From the NCBI GenBank assembly GCA_052143895.1, contig JBKQRT010000355.1, positions 1 through 18,921 of the forward strand: a stretch of DNA of 18,921 nucleotides, read 5' to 3'. Source of the DNA: Bog-756 sp052143895. GTDB taxonomy: Bacteria; Actinomycetota; Acidimicrobiia; Acidimicrobiales; RAAP-2. Shown here one piece after another: positions 7,238-13,171 of this stretch. The notes beneath the pieces were generated by a model, which saw nothing but the letters and a program-made list of their open reading frames with translations, searched no databases and was not told the DNA's origin. How positions within the stretch are numbered: the stretch's first letter is position 1; each line of letters begins with the position of its first letter. The position numbers and the translations under genes were made by a program.

Positions 7238-7359
7238 AAGGGTTCGAACAACGTCACTTGCCTCGATCGCCGAGCGGAAGCCAAACATGCCATCTGACTA
7301 GGGGAAACGTTTTCATTCTTACAACTCGGTGGAGGTTATGGGACCATGTTCGAACCTTT
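7238..7359. repeat. TTCGAA-type inverted-repeat element, copy 3
   Basis: A 122-bp unit beginning AAGGGTTCGAACA (7238-7250) and ending TGTTCGAACCTTT (7347-7359), an inverted repeat with a single mismatch over 13 bp. The two ends have changed together from AGGGG/CCCCT to AAGGG/CCTTT, keeping them nearly complementary. The right part, GGTGGAGGTTATGGGACCAT, aligns with copies 1 and 2. The internal GTTGT...ACAAC hairpin is partly lost here. Confidence 0.75.
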
Positions 7360-7443
7360 CCTAGCCAGCTGACCTGGGGAAACACGGCACAGGTGGTTGA
7401 GATTCGGCGCGATTCGGTCGCCTGAGTCATTCGCCGTTGGGCT

Positions 7444-7617
7444 GAAGTGATGGGACTATGAGGCCGCGCGGATAGGCGTTCACCAGGGGAAATGCGCTTT
7501 CAGTAGTCAGCACAGTCACCCTGGTCACGAGGCCGAATCCTCGTTTCGGTCGGCTGCGGTATTTGGACCGACTCGCCTATCCGCTCGACCTCTATGTTCG
7601 AACCCGGCTCCGAAGCA
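7444..7617. repeat. TTCGAA-type repeat remnant split by an insertion
   Basis: GAAGTGATGGGACTATG (7444-7460) and CTATGTTCGAACCC (7592-7605) are the two halves of the right end of this repeat family. Removing 7461-7591 together with one CTATG copy rejoins them into a sequence that aligns with the right end of copy 2, including its outer flank CTCCGAAGCA (7608-7617 here, 6057-6066 with minor changes in copy 2). The left half of this copy is not recognisable. Confidence 0.6.
7461..7591. mobile_element. 131-bp MITE-like element with target duplication
   Basis: The element starts AGGCCGCGCGGATAGGCG (7461-7478) and ends CGCCTATCCGCTCGACCT (7574-7591); the ends are inverted repeats matching at 16 of 18 positions. 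It is flanked on both sides by CTATG (7456-7460 and 7592-7596), consistent with a 5-bp target-site duplication. A subterminal inverted repeat ACCAGGG (7482-7488) with CCCTGGT (7519-7525) lies inside. It encodes nothing, so it would need a transposase from elsewhere in the genome. The interruption of an older repeat shows it inserted later. No IS family can be assigned. Confidence 0.7.
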
Positions 7618-7786
7618 GACCCGGACGAAGACGAGATAAGCGCATAGCCGGCAATGCCGACCAGGGACACTGTCTACGCGAGGCCAAATCGGCGTGATCA
7701 TCTGAGTCGTTGAACTCGACGCGCGGTTATGAATTGCCGAACAGAGAGCCTCCGTCCGCGGCTGCATCGCCGGTGGACCCCGCCGC

Positions 7787-7924
7787 CGAGTTCGAACGGA
7801 TCACGCGCCACCAGTGAGGTGGGGCAACCCGAGCGGCCGGATCACTGTCAGGACTGGAGGCCGGGAAACGGCAGGGCGGCGAGGACCCCACCACACGGTG
7901 GAGGTGATGGGACTCGAACCCCTG
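7787..7924. repeat. Divergent TTCGAA-type repeat, possible copy
   Basis: The left side has GAGTTCGAACGGATCACG (from 7788), like the GGGTTCGAACATCACC of copy 2. The right side has GGTGGAGGTGATGGGACT followed by CGAACCCCT, like the other copies but lacking about five bases (ATGTT). Read on the minus strand the right end also looks like the 3' part of a tRNA or tmRNA (GGGGTTCGAGTCCC then CACCTCCACC), but no matching 5' half exists. Confidence 0.4.
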
Positions 7925-8143
7925 CTTTCTTGCCCTTGCCCTCAGTATCAGCTCTCTGACAAGACATCGGATGGTCGATCGTCGATTCGATGAGCACCGG
8001 ACGGTGGTGGTGGTGGTGGCATTCGTAGCCCGGCGAACGAGAGATCTCTCGCCATCGTGGAGCGGCATTCCTCGACGAGCTCCGACATCGGGCACCCGGG
8101 GCGGGGCCGAGGTCTCGTGGGTGCTCTCGACGTCTCGATCCGC

Positions 8144-8149
8144 TACGGT
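8144..8149 (+). promoter_or_regulatory. Putative leaderless -10 box of the SnoaL-like gene
   Basis: TACGGT lies seven bases before the GTG start at 8157, with no Shine-Dalgarno between. The position supports the GTG start and a leaderless transcript; the -35 is not obvious. Confidence 0.4.
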
Positions 8150-8156
8150 CACCGCA

Positions 8157-8639
8157 GTGGACGAGAATCTCCAGTTCCTCCTCGATCGACGGGAGATCGA
8201 CGACGTCCTGACCCGGTACGCAACCGCCATCGACGCCCGTGACTGGACGCTGCTGGACTCGGTCTTTACAGAAGACGCCCGCCTCGACTATCGCTCCGCT
8301 GGCGGCATCCGCGGTCCGTATCCCGACGTCCGTCAGTGGCTGTCCGAGGTTCTGCCCATCTTCACGTGGACCCAGCATCTCGTCGTGAACCGCGCCGTCG
8401 ACGTCGAAGCGGACGGCCGGACGGCTCGGTCCCGCTCGATCTTCCACAATCCGAACCAGCTGCTTGTCGACGGCGAGCCGTGGCTGTTCATCGTCGGCGG
8501 CTGCTATCACGATCGGCTCGTGCGCACGCCGGCCGGCTGGCGGATCACTGCCCGGGTGGAAGAGACGCTGTGGTGGGAGCATCCCATGCCGGGGCTGCCA
8601 CGTCAGCCGTACCCGATGCCCGACGACGCCCTCTCCTGA
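8157..8639 (+). CDS. SnoaL-like / NTF2-fold protein
   Basis: The 160-residue protein fits the SnoaL-like (NTF2-fold) family in length and pattern: an N-terminal helix REIDDVLTRYATAIDARDWTLLDSVFTEDARLDY (about 13-46), a TWTQHLVVNRAVDVEADGRTARSRS segment (from about 71) and a C-terminal strand pair AGWRITARVEETLWWE. Members include cyclases, hydroxylases, dehydratases and isomerases acting on polyketides, steroids or aromatics, and many with unknown substrates. The reading frame opens 186 bp earlier, but that part is low-complexity and non-homologous; GTG 8157 starts exactly where family homology begins and has a TACGGT box seven bases upstream. It converges on the cupin gene with a 33-bp gap and is the leftmost gene of the metabolic island; a role in the same pathway is inferred from position only. 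Confidence 0.8.
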   Translation: MDENLQFLLDRREIDDVLTRYATAIDARDWTLLDSVFTEDARLDYRSAGGIRGPYPDVRQWLSEVLPIFTWTQHLVVNRAVDVEADGRTARSRSIFHNPNQLLVDGEPWLFIVGGCYHDRLVRTPAGWRITARVEETLWWEHPMPGLPRQPYPMPDDALS

Positions 8640-8672
8640 ATCCACGGACCCAGCGCGGTACCGGCCCCGGCG

Positions 8673-8993
8673 TCAGTCCTTCAGTTCGACGATCACCTCC
8701 AGGTAGGGCGACGATCCGACGTTCCGGGCCACTTCGACGCCACCGCGGGCGACCTCCACCACGGCACCGGGAATCACGTCGGCCTCGAAGTACTTCCGGA
8801 AGGGTCCTTCAGAGTCGGGTTCGGGGACGACGGCGATGCGATCGCCCGCCACCTGGATGAGCAGATGGTCCAGTTCGTGGCGGTGGACGGCGCCCTCCTC
8901 CCCCGGTCCGAGGCGGACCTCCCAGACCCGGACCCGGTCGTTCTCGAGCAGGAGCCGGGTGCCGATCGGCCCGAGCTCACGGTCCGGGTTCAT
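8673..8993 (-). CDS. Small single-domain cupin protein
   Basis: The 106-residue protein is a minimal cupin beta-barrel. Motif 1 is GEEGAVHRHELDHLLIQVAG (residues 31-50), with His37, His39 and His43 as candidate metal ligands; the conserved glutamate of the classic motif is not evident. The opening RLLLENDRVRVWEVRLGPGE is typical of cupins annotated as cupin-2 or DUF4437-like. Such proteins may be dioxygenases, isomerases or ligand sensors. Its ATG overlaps the stop of the upstream tetR gene in ATGA, so the two are translationally coupled; that favours a role linked to the regulator or to the substrate it senses. No function can be assigned from the sequence alone. Confidence 0.8.
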   Translation of the reverse strand: MNPDRELGPIGTRLLLENDRVRVWEVRLGPGEEGAVHRHELDHLLIQVAGDRIAVVPEPDSEGPFRKYFEADVIPGAVVEVARGGVEVARNVGSSPYLEVIVELKD

Positions 8994-9643
8994 GACGCCC
9001 CGACTGGCACGCCGGCACCCCGGAGGCAGAACTGCACCGTGTGCTCGACGGTCTCGGGTGTCGGGCGAGTGCGTTGGATCAGATGGAAATGGAGTACGCC
9101 GAACACCAGGCAGTAGATCGCTTCGGCGTCGAGCCGAACCGGCTCCGTCGGCCCGTCGTCGGACCGCAGGCCGGCGAGCACCTCGACCAGTAGGCCCTCC
9201 AAGAGATCCACCGACTCCCGCTGTTCGTCGGGGAACAGCTCGGACAGTCGGTCCTCGTCGGTCAGGAACGGCCGGGTGCGATTGGCCGAACGGGGGGTGG
9301 AGGCCTGGGCGAGGACCCCCTCGATCCAGGCCCGGATCTTCGCCGCAGGCGTCGACGCCGCGGCCATCCGGCCCGACAAGTAGTGCACCAGGCGCCGTCG
9401 GCCGTCATCCAACAGCGCCAGGAGGAGCTCGTCTTTCGACCGGAAGAGCCGGTAGAAGGCCTGGGTCGACAGCCCCGTCGCGGCCAGGATCTCCCGGAGC
9501 GACGGGTCGAGCCGACCGGATGTCTCGATCAGGTCGAAGGTCGCCTCGACGATGCGCTGCACCTCGGCGGTGTACTCGGCCCGGCGTTCTGCGATGGTCC
9601 GCTCCACCGCCCGGCGCGCCAGGGTCTCCGTCAGGGGTGACAT
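8990..9643 (-). CDS. TetR-family transcriptional regulator
   Basis: The 217-residue protein has an N-terminal TetR DNA-binding domain: helix RIVEATFDLIETSG (30-43), then the helix-turn-helix SLREILAATGLSTQAFYRLFRSKDELL (48-74), where LSTQAFYRLFRSKDEL is the diagnostic recognition-helix stretch. The rest is an alpha-helical ligand-binding domain ending with FGVLHFHLIQRTRPTPETVEHTVQFCLRGA. I chose ATG 9641-9643 because a strong GAGGAGG lies just upstream (3-nt gap, tight but the best in the region) and the remaining 30 upstream residues look non-coding. It is divergent from the acyl-CoA synthetase-like gene with a 110-bp shared promoter region, and coupled to the cupin gene. By position it most likely represses itself and the island, with release by a pathway intermediate, perhaps an acyl-CoA; the ligand is unknown. 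Confidence 0.9.
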   Translation of the reverse strand: MSPLTETLARRAVERTIAERRAEYTAEVQRIVEATFDLIETSGRLDPSLREILAATGLSTQAFYRLFRSKDELLLALLDDGRRRLVHYLSGRMAAASTPAAKIRAWIEGVLAQASTPRSANRTRPFLTDEDRLSELFPDEQRESVDLLEGLLVEVLAGLRSDDGPTEPVRLDAEAIYCLVFGVLHFHLIQRTRPTPETVEHTVQFCLRGAGVPVGAS

Positions 9644-9682
9644 CGGCCTCCTCGTGCCAGCGGAGCGGGGGGTGGTTTCGCT

Positions 9683-9739
9683 CCAGGCGACCTGGCTCCC
9701 CCCCACTCTAAGATCACTGTTCCCGCTGAGCAAGAACAG
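9683..9739. promoter_or_regulatory. Overlapping divergent promoters and inverted repeats of tetR and the acyl-CoA synthetase gene
   Basis: Forward: a weak -35 GCGACC (9687-9692), 16 bp, -10 TAAGAT (9709-9714), about 39 bp before ATG 9754. Reverse: -35 TTGCTC (9733-9728), 17 bp, -10 TAGAGT (9710-9705), toward tetR. The two -10 boxes share a TA step, so the polymerases cannot bind together. Two inverted repeats lie here: CCAGG-CGA-CCTGG (9683-9695) over the forward -35, and CTGTTC (9717-9722) with GAACAG (9734-9739) spanning the reverse -35 and the forward start. These are candidate TetR operators; the hexamers are read by eye. Confidence 0.55.
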
Positions 9740-9753
9740 CGAAACGAGCGACC

Positions 9754-11211
9754 ATGACAGCTGGCGACCTCCTGATCGGCGACATCTTCACCAACGCGGC
9801 ACGGGCGGTCCCCGGTCGGAACGCGGTCAGCCTGGGGGACCGCTCGCTCACCTTCGCCGCCCTCGACGCCCGGTCGAACCAGGTGGCCCGGGCCCTGGTG
9901 TCCCTCGGCATCCGCCGGGCGGCCCGCGTCGCCCTATGGTCGGACACCACCATCGACGCGGTACCGCTCTTCGCCGCACTGGCCAAGATCGGTGCCGTCT
10001 TCGCTCCGGTCAACGGCCTGCTCGGCGAGGAGGAGGTCGCTCCGATCCTGGCCACGTATCGTCCCGATCTGGTGGTGACCAACGGTCGGGGCACGCCCGA
10101 CGGGGCCGCCCCGTCGATGTCCAGGGACGAGCTGGGCCATCTGGCCGACGCCCAACCGACCGACGACGTCCGGGACGACGGCCTCCGCGAGGTCGACCCG
10201 CACGCGGCCTTCTTCACCAGCGGCAGTACGGGAGCCCCGAGGGCGGCGGTCCTCTCGCACCGGTGCAACTACCTCCGCTCCCATCCCGGCGCCCTGCCCG
10301 AACCACGAGGGGCGATGGTCTGCCCGTATCCCCTCTTCCACATGGGGGCCTGGACCATCGCCCTCCAGCAGTGGCAGGCGCGTGACGGGGTCGTGCTGGT
10401 CACCTCGGCGCAGGCGCCGGAAATCTGCGAGGCGGTGGCCCGGCACGGGGCCACCCGGCTCAACTGCGTCCCCTCCGTGTGGCAGCGGATCATCGACCAC
10501 GTGGGGACGTCGGGCCGGGACCTGCTCGCCACCCTCCGGTTCGCCGACACCGGCACCTCGGCCACCCCGCTGGAGCTCCTCGAAGCCATCGAGGGCATCG
10601 CCCCCGAGGCGCACCTCAGGGTCTTCTACGGCTCCACCGAAGCCGGCAGCGTCGCCTGCCTCGACCAGCGCGACTTCGGCTCCAAACCCGGAAGCTGCGG
10701 CCCACCCGCTCCCGGCGTGCGGATCCGGCGGGACGAAGTGGGCGAGCTCTGGGTGTCCAGCCCCCTGTTGTTCGACGGCTACCTCGACGATCCCGAGGCC
10801 ACGGCGGCCAGCCTGGTCGACAGCTGGTACCGGACCGGGGACCTGGCCGAAGAGGACGGGGACGGATTCCTCCGGATCGTCGGACGGACCGGCGATCTCG
10901 TCCGGACCGGAGGGGAGGCGGTCCTCCCGGGCGAAGTCGAGTCCGTCCTCGCCGGCCACCCCGCCGTCCTCGTGGTGGCCGTCGTGGGCCTACCCGACCC
11001 ACGCTGGGGCGAGGTTGTCTGCGCCGCGGTGGTGGTCCGACCCGGAACGCCACCGCCGTCGGTGGCCGACCTGCGGGCCTGGTGCGAGGGTCGACTGGCC
11101 CCGTTCAAGCGGCCCCGCGACGTGCGGATCGTCGGGTCCGTCCCCCGCACGGCGTCGACCGGGCAGGTCCAGCGGCGCCTCCTTGTCGACCGGTTGCGCC
11201 CCGATGGGTGA
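9754..11211 (+). CDS. AMP-dependent acyl-CoA synthetase-like protein
   Basis: The 485-residue protein belongs to the ANL (AMP-binding) superfamily. Visible motifs: phosphate loop TSGSTGAPRAAVLSH (155-169), FYGSTEAGS before the centre of the C-terminal half, the hinge region SWYRTGDLAEEDGDGFLRIV and GRTGDLVRTGGEAVLPGEVE, and a C-terminal domain ending PRTASTGQVQRRLL. Family members activate a carboxylate as acyl-AMP and pass it to CoA. Two usually invariant lysines differ: the phosphate-loop Lys is Arg163, and the C-terminal catalytic Lys of TGK is Gln471, which normally drives adenylation. So it may have altered activity, act mainly in the thioesterification direction, or work on acyl-AMP. 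It is slightly short for the family. It is divergent from tetR and 42 bp upstream of the oxidoreductase operon, which has its own promoter. The substrate is unknown. Confidence 0.85.
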   Translation: MTAGDLLIGDIFTNAARAVPGRNAVSLGDRSLTFAALDARSNQVARALVSLGIRRAARVALWSDTTIDAVPLFAALAKIGAVFAPVNGLLGEEEVAPILATYRPDLVVTNGRGTPDGAAPSMSRDELGHLADAQPTDDVRDDGLREVDPHAAFFTSGSTGAPRAAVLSHRCNYLRSHPGALPEPRGAMVCPYPLFHMGAWTIALQQWQARDGVVLVTSAQAPEICEAVARHGATRLNCVPSVWQRIIDHVGTSGRDLLATLRFADTGTSATPLELLEAIEGIAPEAHLRVFYGSTEAGSVACLDQRDFGSKPGSCGPPAPGVRIRRDEVGELWVSSPLLFDGYLDDPEATAASLVDSWYRTGDLAEEDGDGFLRIVGRTGDLVRTGGEAVLPGEVESVLAGHPAVLVVAVVGLPDPRWGEVVCAAVVVRPGTPPPSVADLRAWCEGRLAPFKRPRDVRIVGSVPRTASTGQVQRRLLVDRLRPDG

Positions 11212-11214
11212 CGG

Positions 11215-11244
11215 TTGCAGAACGTTGTTCTGCCTCTGTAGGAT
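11215..11244 (+). promoter_or_regulatory. Promoter with perfect 17-bp palindromic operator before the oxidoreductase operon
   Basis: A -35 TTGCAG (11215-11220), 18-bp spacer and -10 TAGGAT (11239-11244) lie in the 42-bp gap after the acyl-CoA synthetase gene. The palindrome GCAGAAC-GTT-GTTCTGC (11217-11233) covers the -35 and most of the spacer, the classic place for a repressor. The -10 ends nine bases before GTG 11254, so the transcript is probably leaderless or nearly so. The 12-mer GATCACTGTTCC (11242-11253) is identical at 9712-9723 in the other promoter of the island. Confidence 0.6.
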
Positions 11245-11253
11245 CACTGTTCC

Positions 11254-11832
11254 GTGGAGCGGGAGCTGATCATGACGGGCATCGGCGGCCAGGGGGTCCA
11301 GCTGGCCGCCGCCGTCCTGGCTCGGGCCGCCGTACTCGAGGGCCGGGAGGCCCAGGTGTTCGGGAGCTACGGCGGCATGATGCGGGGGGGTGCCACCGAG
11401 TCGACGGTGGTGATCGCCGACGGCCCCATCGACGCACCACCCACGGTCGCCGTCACCTGGTCCGCCGTGCTGATGCACCACGAGCACGCCCCAACGGTAC
11501 TGGCCCGCGTGCATCCGAACGGCGTGGTCTTCACCAACTCCAGTGTCGTCGAGCGGCCGAACGTACCGGCGGGGTGCGCCGTCGTCGAGGTGCCGGCCGG
11601 CGACCTGGCCGTCGATGTGGGTGCGGTCATGGCCGCCTCCATGGTGATGATGGGCGCGTACGCCGCGGCCACGGGACTGGTCCGGCTCAACTCTCTCATG
11701 GCTGCCTCCCGGGGCTCCCTACCGCCCTACCGTGCGCAGCACGCCGATCTCAACGACCGGGCACTCGAGGCCGGCTTCGCTGCTGTTCCCCTGGACTGCG
11801 CGACGTGGACCGGCACGGCGGGGGCCGCATGA
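11254..11832 (+). CDS. 2-oxoacid:ferredoxin oxidoreductase, gamma subunit
   Basis: The 192-residue protein is the gamma (Por/Kor/Vor gamma-type, PF01558) subunit. Signature: N-terminal RELIMTGIGGQGVQLAAAVLARAA, with GIGGQG at residues 9-14, followed by SYGGMMRGGATESTVVIADGPID, the usual SYGxxxRGG block. In such enzymes it packs against the alpha/beta core and helps CoA binding. The GTG at 11254 gives the complete first beta strand; the in-frame ATG at 11272 has a good GGGAG upstream but would cut that strand to MTGIGGQG, so GTG is preferred and fits the leaderless promoter. The stop overlaps the ferredoxin-like gene in ATGA, the first of six overlaps in the operon. Substrate class is discussed under the alpha subunit. 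Confidence 0.9.
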   Translation: MERELIMTGIGGQGVQLAAAVLARAAVLEGREAQVFGSYGGMMRGGATESTVVIADGPIDAPPTVAVTWSAVLMHHEHAPTVLARVHPNGVVFTNSSVVERPNVPAGCAVVEVPAGDLAVDVGAVMAASMVMMGAYAAATGLVRLNSLMAASRGSLPPYRAQHADLNDRALEAGFAAVPLDCATWTGTAGAA

Positions 11833-12092
11833 CGGCGTCCCACCCGGTCGTCACTCGCGGGACGTTGGTCATCGACGTCGAGGCGTGCAAGGGGTGCGAG
11901 CTGTGCATCGACAGCTGCCCGCCCGGCGTCCTAGTCATGACCACCCATGAGACCAACGGCCGGGGCTACGCCTACCCGGAGCTGCTCCCGGGGTGCACGG
12001 GCTGCAAGGCGTGCTCCCAGATCTGCCCCGACTTCGTCTTCCAGGTGTACAAGTACGTCGATCCCCTCCTGCTCGACCCGGGGCCGGCGTGA
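11829..12092 (+). CDS. 2-oxoacid:ferredoxin oxidoreductase, delta (two [4Fe-4S] ferredoxin-like) subunit
   Basis: The 87-residue protein carries two [4Fe-4S] motifs in classical spacing: Cys20, Cys23, Cys26, Cys30-Pro (CKGCELCIDSCP) and Cys56, Cys59, Cys62, Cys66-Pro (CTGCKACSQICP). This is the delta subunit that relays electrons from the thiamine-bound intermediate to soluble ferredoxin. The reading frame is open far upstream, but that part is a shadow of the neighbouring genes; ATG 11829 overlaps the gamma stop and places the first cysteine in the usual position. Downstream, GTG of the alpha gene overlaps its stop (GTGA). Four subunits encoded separately mark a four-subunit enzyme, unlike fused pyruvate oxidoreductases. 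Confidence 0.92.
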   Translation: MTASHPVVTRGTLVIDVEACKGCELCIDSCPPGVLVMTTHETNGRGYAYPELLPGCTGCKACSQICPDFVFQVYKYVDPLLLDPGPA

Positions 12093-13171
12093 CCGCCACG
12101 TCCACCGCCCCGCGCCTGCTTCCGGGCAGCCAGGCGATCGCCGAGTCCATGATCGCCGCCGGCTGCCGGTTCTTCGCCGGCTACCCCATGACGCCGTTCA
12201 CCGAGGTCCTCGAGCACATGGCCCGGCTGCTGCCCGAGGTCGGCGGGGTCTGCATGAACGCCGAGAGCGAGCTCGAGGCGATGGGGATGGCCTGGGGGGC
12301 GGCCGCCACCGGCACGCCGGCGGCGACCGGCTCGACCGGCCAGGGTCTGTCGCTGATGCAGGAGTCCCTGGCCGAGATCACCCTGGCCCGGCTGCCCCTG
12401 GTCGTCCTCAACATGGCCCGGGCCCAAGGCGACTACTTCCAGGCCACCCGCGGCGGTGGGCACGGCGACTACCGCCACCTCGTCCTGGCCCCCGCCGATC
12501 CGGCGGAGGCGGTCGACCTGATGGCCCTGGCCTTCGACCTCGCCGAGCGGTGGCGCAACCCGGTGGTGGTGCTCGGTGACTACTACCTGGCCCACACCGC
12601 CCGCTCCGTGGCCATCCCCGCCCCGGTGGACCGGGAGCTCGCCGACTGGGCCCTGGACGGGTCCAGCGGCGGCTCCGGGCACGCCAAGCTCGTGTCGTTC
12701 CTCGGGAGCTCCAAGCAACGCGACGACGTCGGGTACGACCTGTCCGTCCACTACGCGGCGTGTGCGGCCCACACGGCGGAGATGGCCCGGCAGGTGGATC
12801 CCCTGGTCGAGACCGGCTTCACCGATGACGCCGACGTCGTGGTCGTGTCCTTCGGGACCCCGGCCCGCTATGCGCAGGCCGCAGTGCGGGCGCTCCGGGC
12901 CGACGGGATCCGCGCCGGCTTCGTCCGCCCCATCACGCTCTTCCCCTTCCCCTCGGACGCGGTGGTGGCGGCGACGGCCGGGGCCAGGGCGGTAGCCGTC
13001 TACGAGAACAACCAAGGCCAGATGGTCGAGGACGTCCGGCTGGCCGTGCTCGGACGGGTACCGGTGCACTTCATCGGCGGCCTCAGCCTGGACAGCTCCG
13101 GGTTCGGCATCGCACCCGACCTCGACGTCCGGACCCTCCGCGAGCGGATCGAACGGGTGGTGGCCAAGTGA
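12089..13171 (+). CDS. vorB: 2-oxoacid:ferredoxin oxidoreductase, alpha subunit (VorB-type)
   Basis: The 360-residue protein is the alpha subunit with an N-terminal pyrimidine-binding-type domain (AGYPMTPFTEVLEHM, residues 30-44; the motif normally reads GYPITPST) and a C-terminal transketolase-C-like domain ending in YENNQGQMVEDVRLAV. The string DYFQATRGGGHGDYRHLVLAP (115-135) is the hallmark of VorB, the 2-oxoisovalerate ferredoxin oxidoreductase alpha chain, so a branched-chain or similar 2-oxoacid is the best guess; indolepyruvate or 2-oxoglutarate enzymes look different there. The usual RGGPGLG-type loop just before it is missing about ten residues (N108-M-A-R-A-Q-G-D115), which may alter substrate or CoA contacts. 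GTG 12089 overlaps the delta stop; the open frame upstream of it is a shadow. Specificity is inferred, not shown. Confidence 0.88.
   Translation: MTATSTAPRLLPGSQAIAESMIAAGCRFFAGYPMTPFTEVLEHMARLLPEVGGVCMNAESELEAMGMAWGAAATGTPAATGSTGQGLSLMQESLAEITLARLPLVVLNMARAQGDYFQATRGGGHGDYRHLVLAPADPAEAVDLMALAFDLAERWRNPVVVLGDYYLAHTARSVAIPAPVDRELADWALDGSSGGSGHAKLVSFLGSSKQRDDVGYDLSVHYAACAAHTAEMARQVDPLVETGFTDDADVVVVSFGTPARYAQAAVRALRADGIRAGFVRPITLFPFPSDAVVAATAGARAVAVYENNQGQMVEDVRLAVLGRVPVHFIGGLSLDSSGFGIAPDLDVRTLRERIERVVAK

Larger units (their letters stand above)
7076..8156. other. Repeat-rich, gene-free stretch of about 1.1 kb
   Basis: No supported gene lies between the dehydrogenase and the SnoaL-like gene. 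Instead the stretch contains repeat copy 3 (7238-7359), a repeat remnant (7444-7617) split by a second MITE-like element (7461-7591), a divergent copy (7787-7924) and a GGT microsatellite of 17 bp (8003-8019). Open frames crossing it translate into Arg/Ser-rich sequence. A GGATCACTGT string at 7839-7848 matches part of the motif shared by the two promoters of the metabolic island. Confidence 0.55.

Noticed and set aside
1795..7359. Integron attC sites
   Set aside because: The units are similar in length to attC but lack the GTTRRRY/RYYYAAC core boxes, are not arranged around gene cassettes, and no integrase is present.
7896..7990. tRNA or tmRNA gene on the minus strand
   Set aside because: Only the T-arm and 3' acceptor strand look right; the T stem has a mismatch and no complementary 5' acceptor strand, D-arm or anticodon arm can be found.
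8003..8019. GGT microsatellite as a phase-variation tract
   Set aside because: It lies upstream of the chosen SnoaL-like start in sequence that does not look coding, so a length change would not shift a reading frame.
9934..10959. Long minus-strand open frame of 341 codons
   Set aside because: It lies opposite the acyl-CoA synthetase gene; its Gly/Arg/Pro-rich composition comes from the high G/C third positions of that gene.
11972..13069. 365-codon minus-strand open frame
   Set aside because: Shadow of the VorB-type gene, His/Gly/Arg-rich with no family resemblance.
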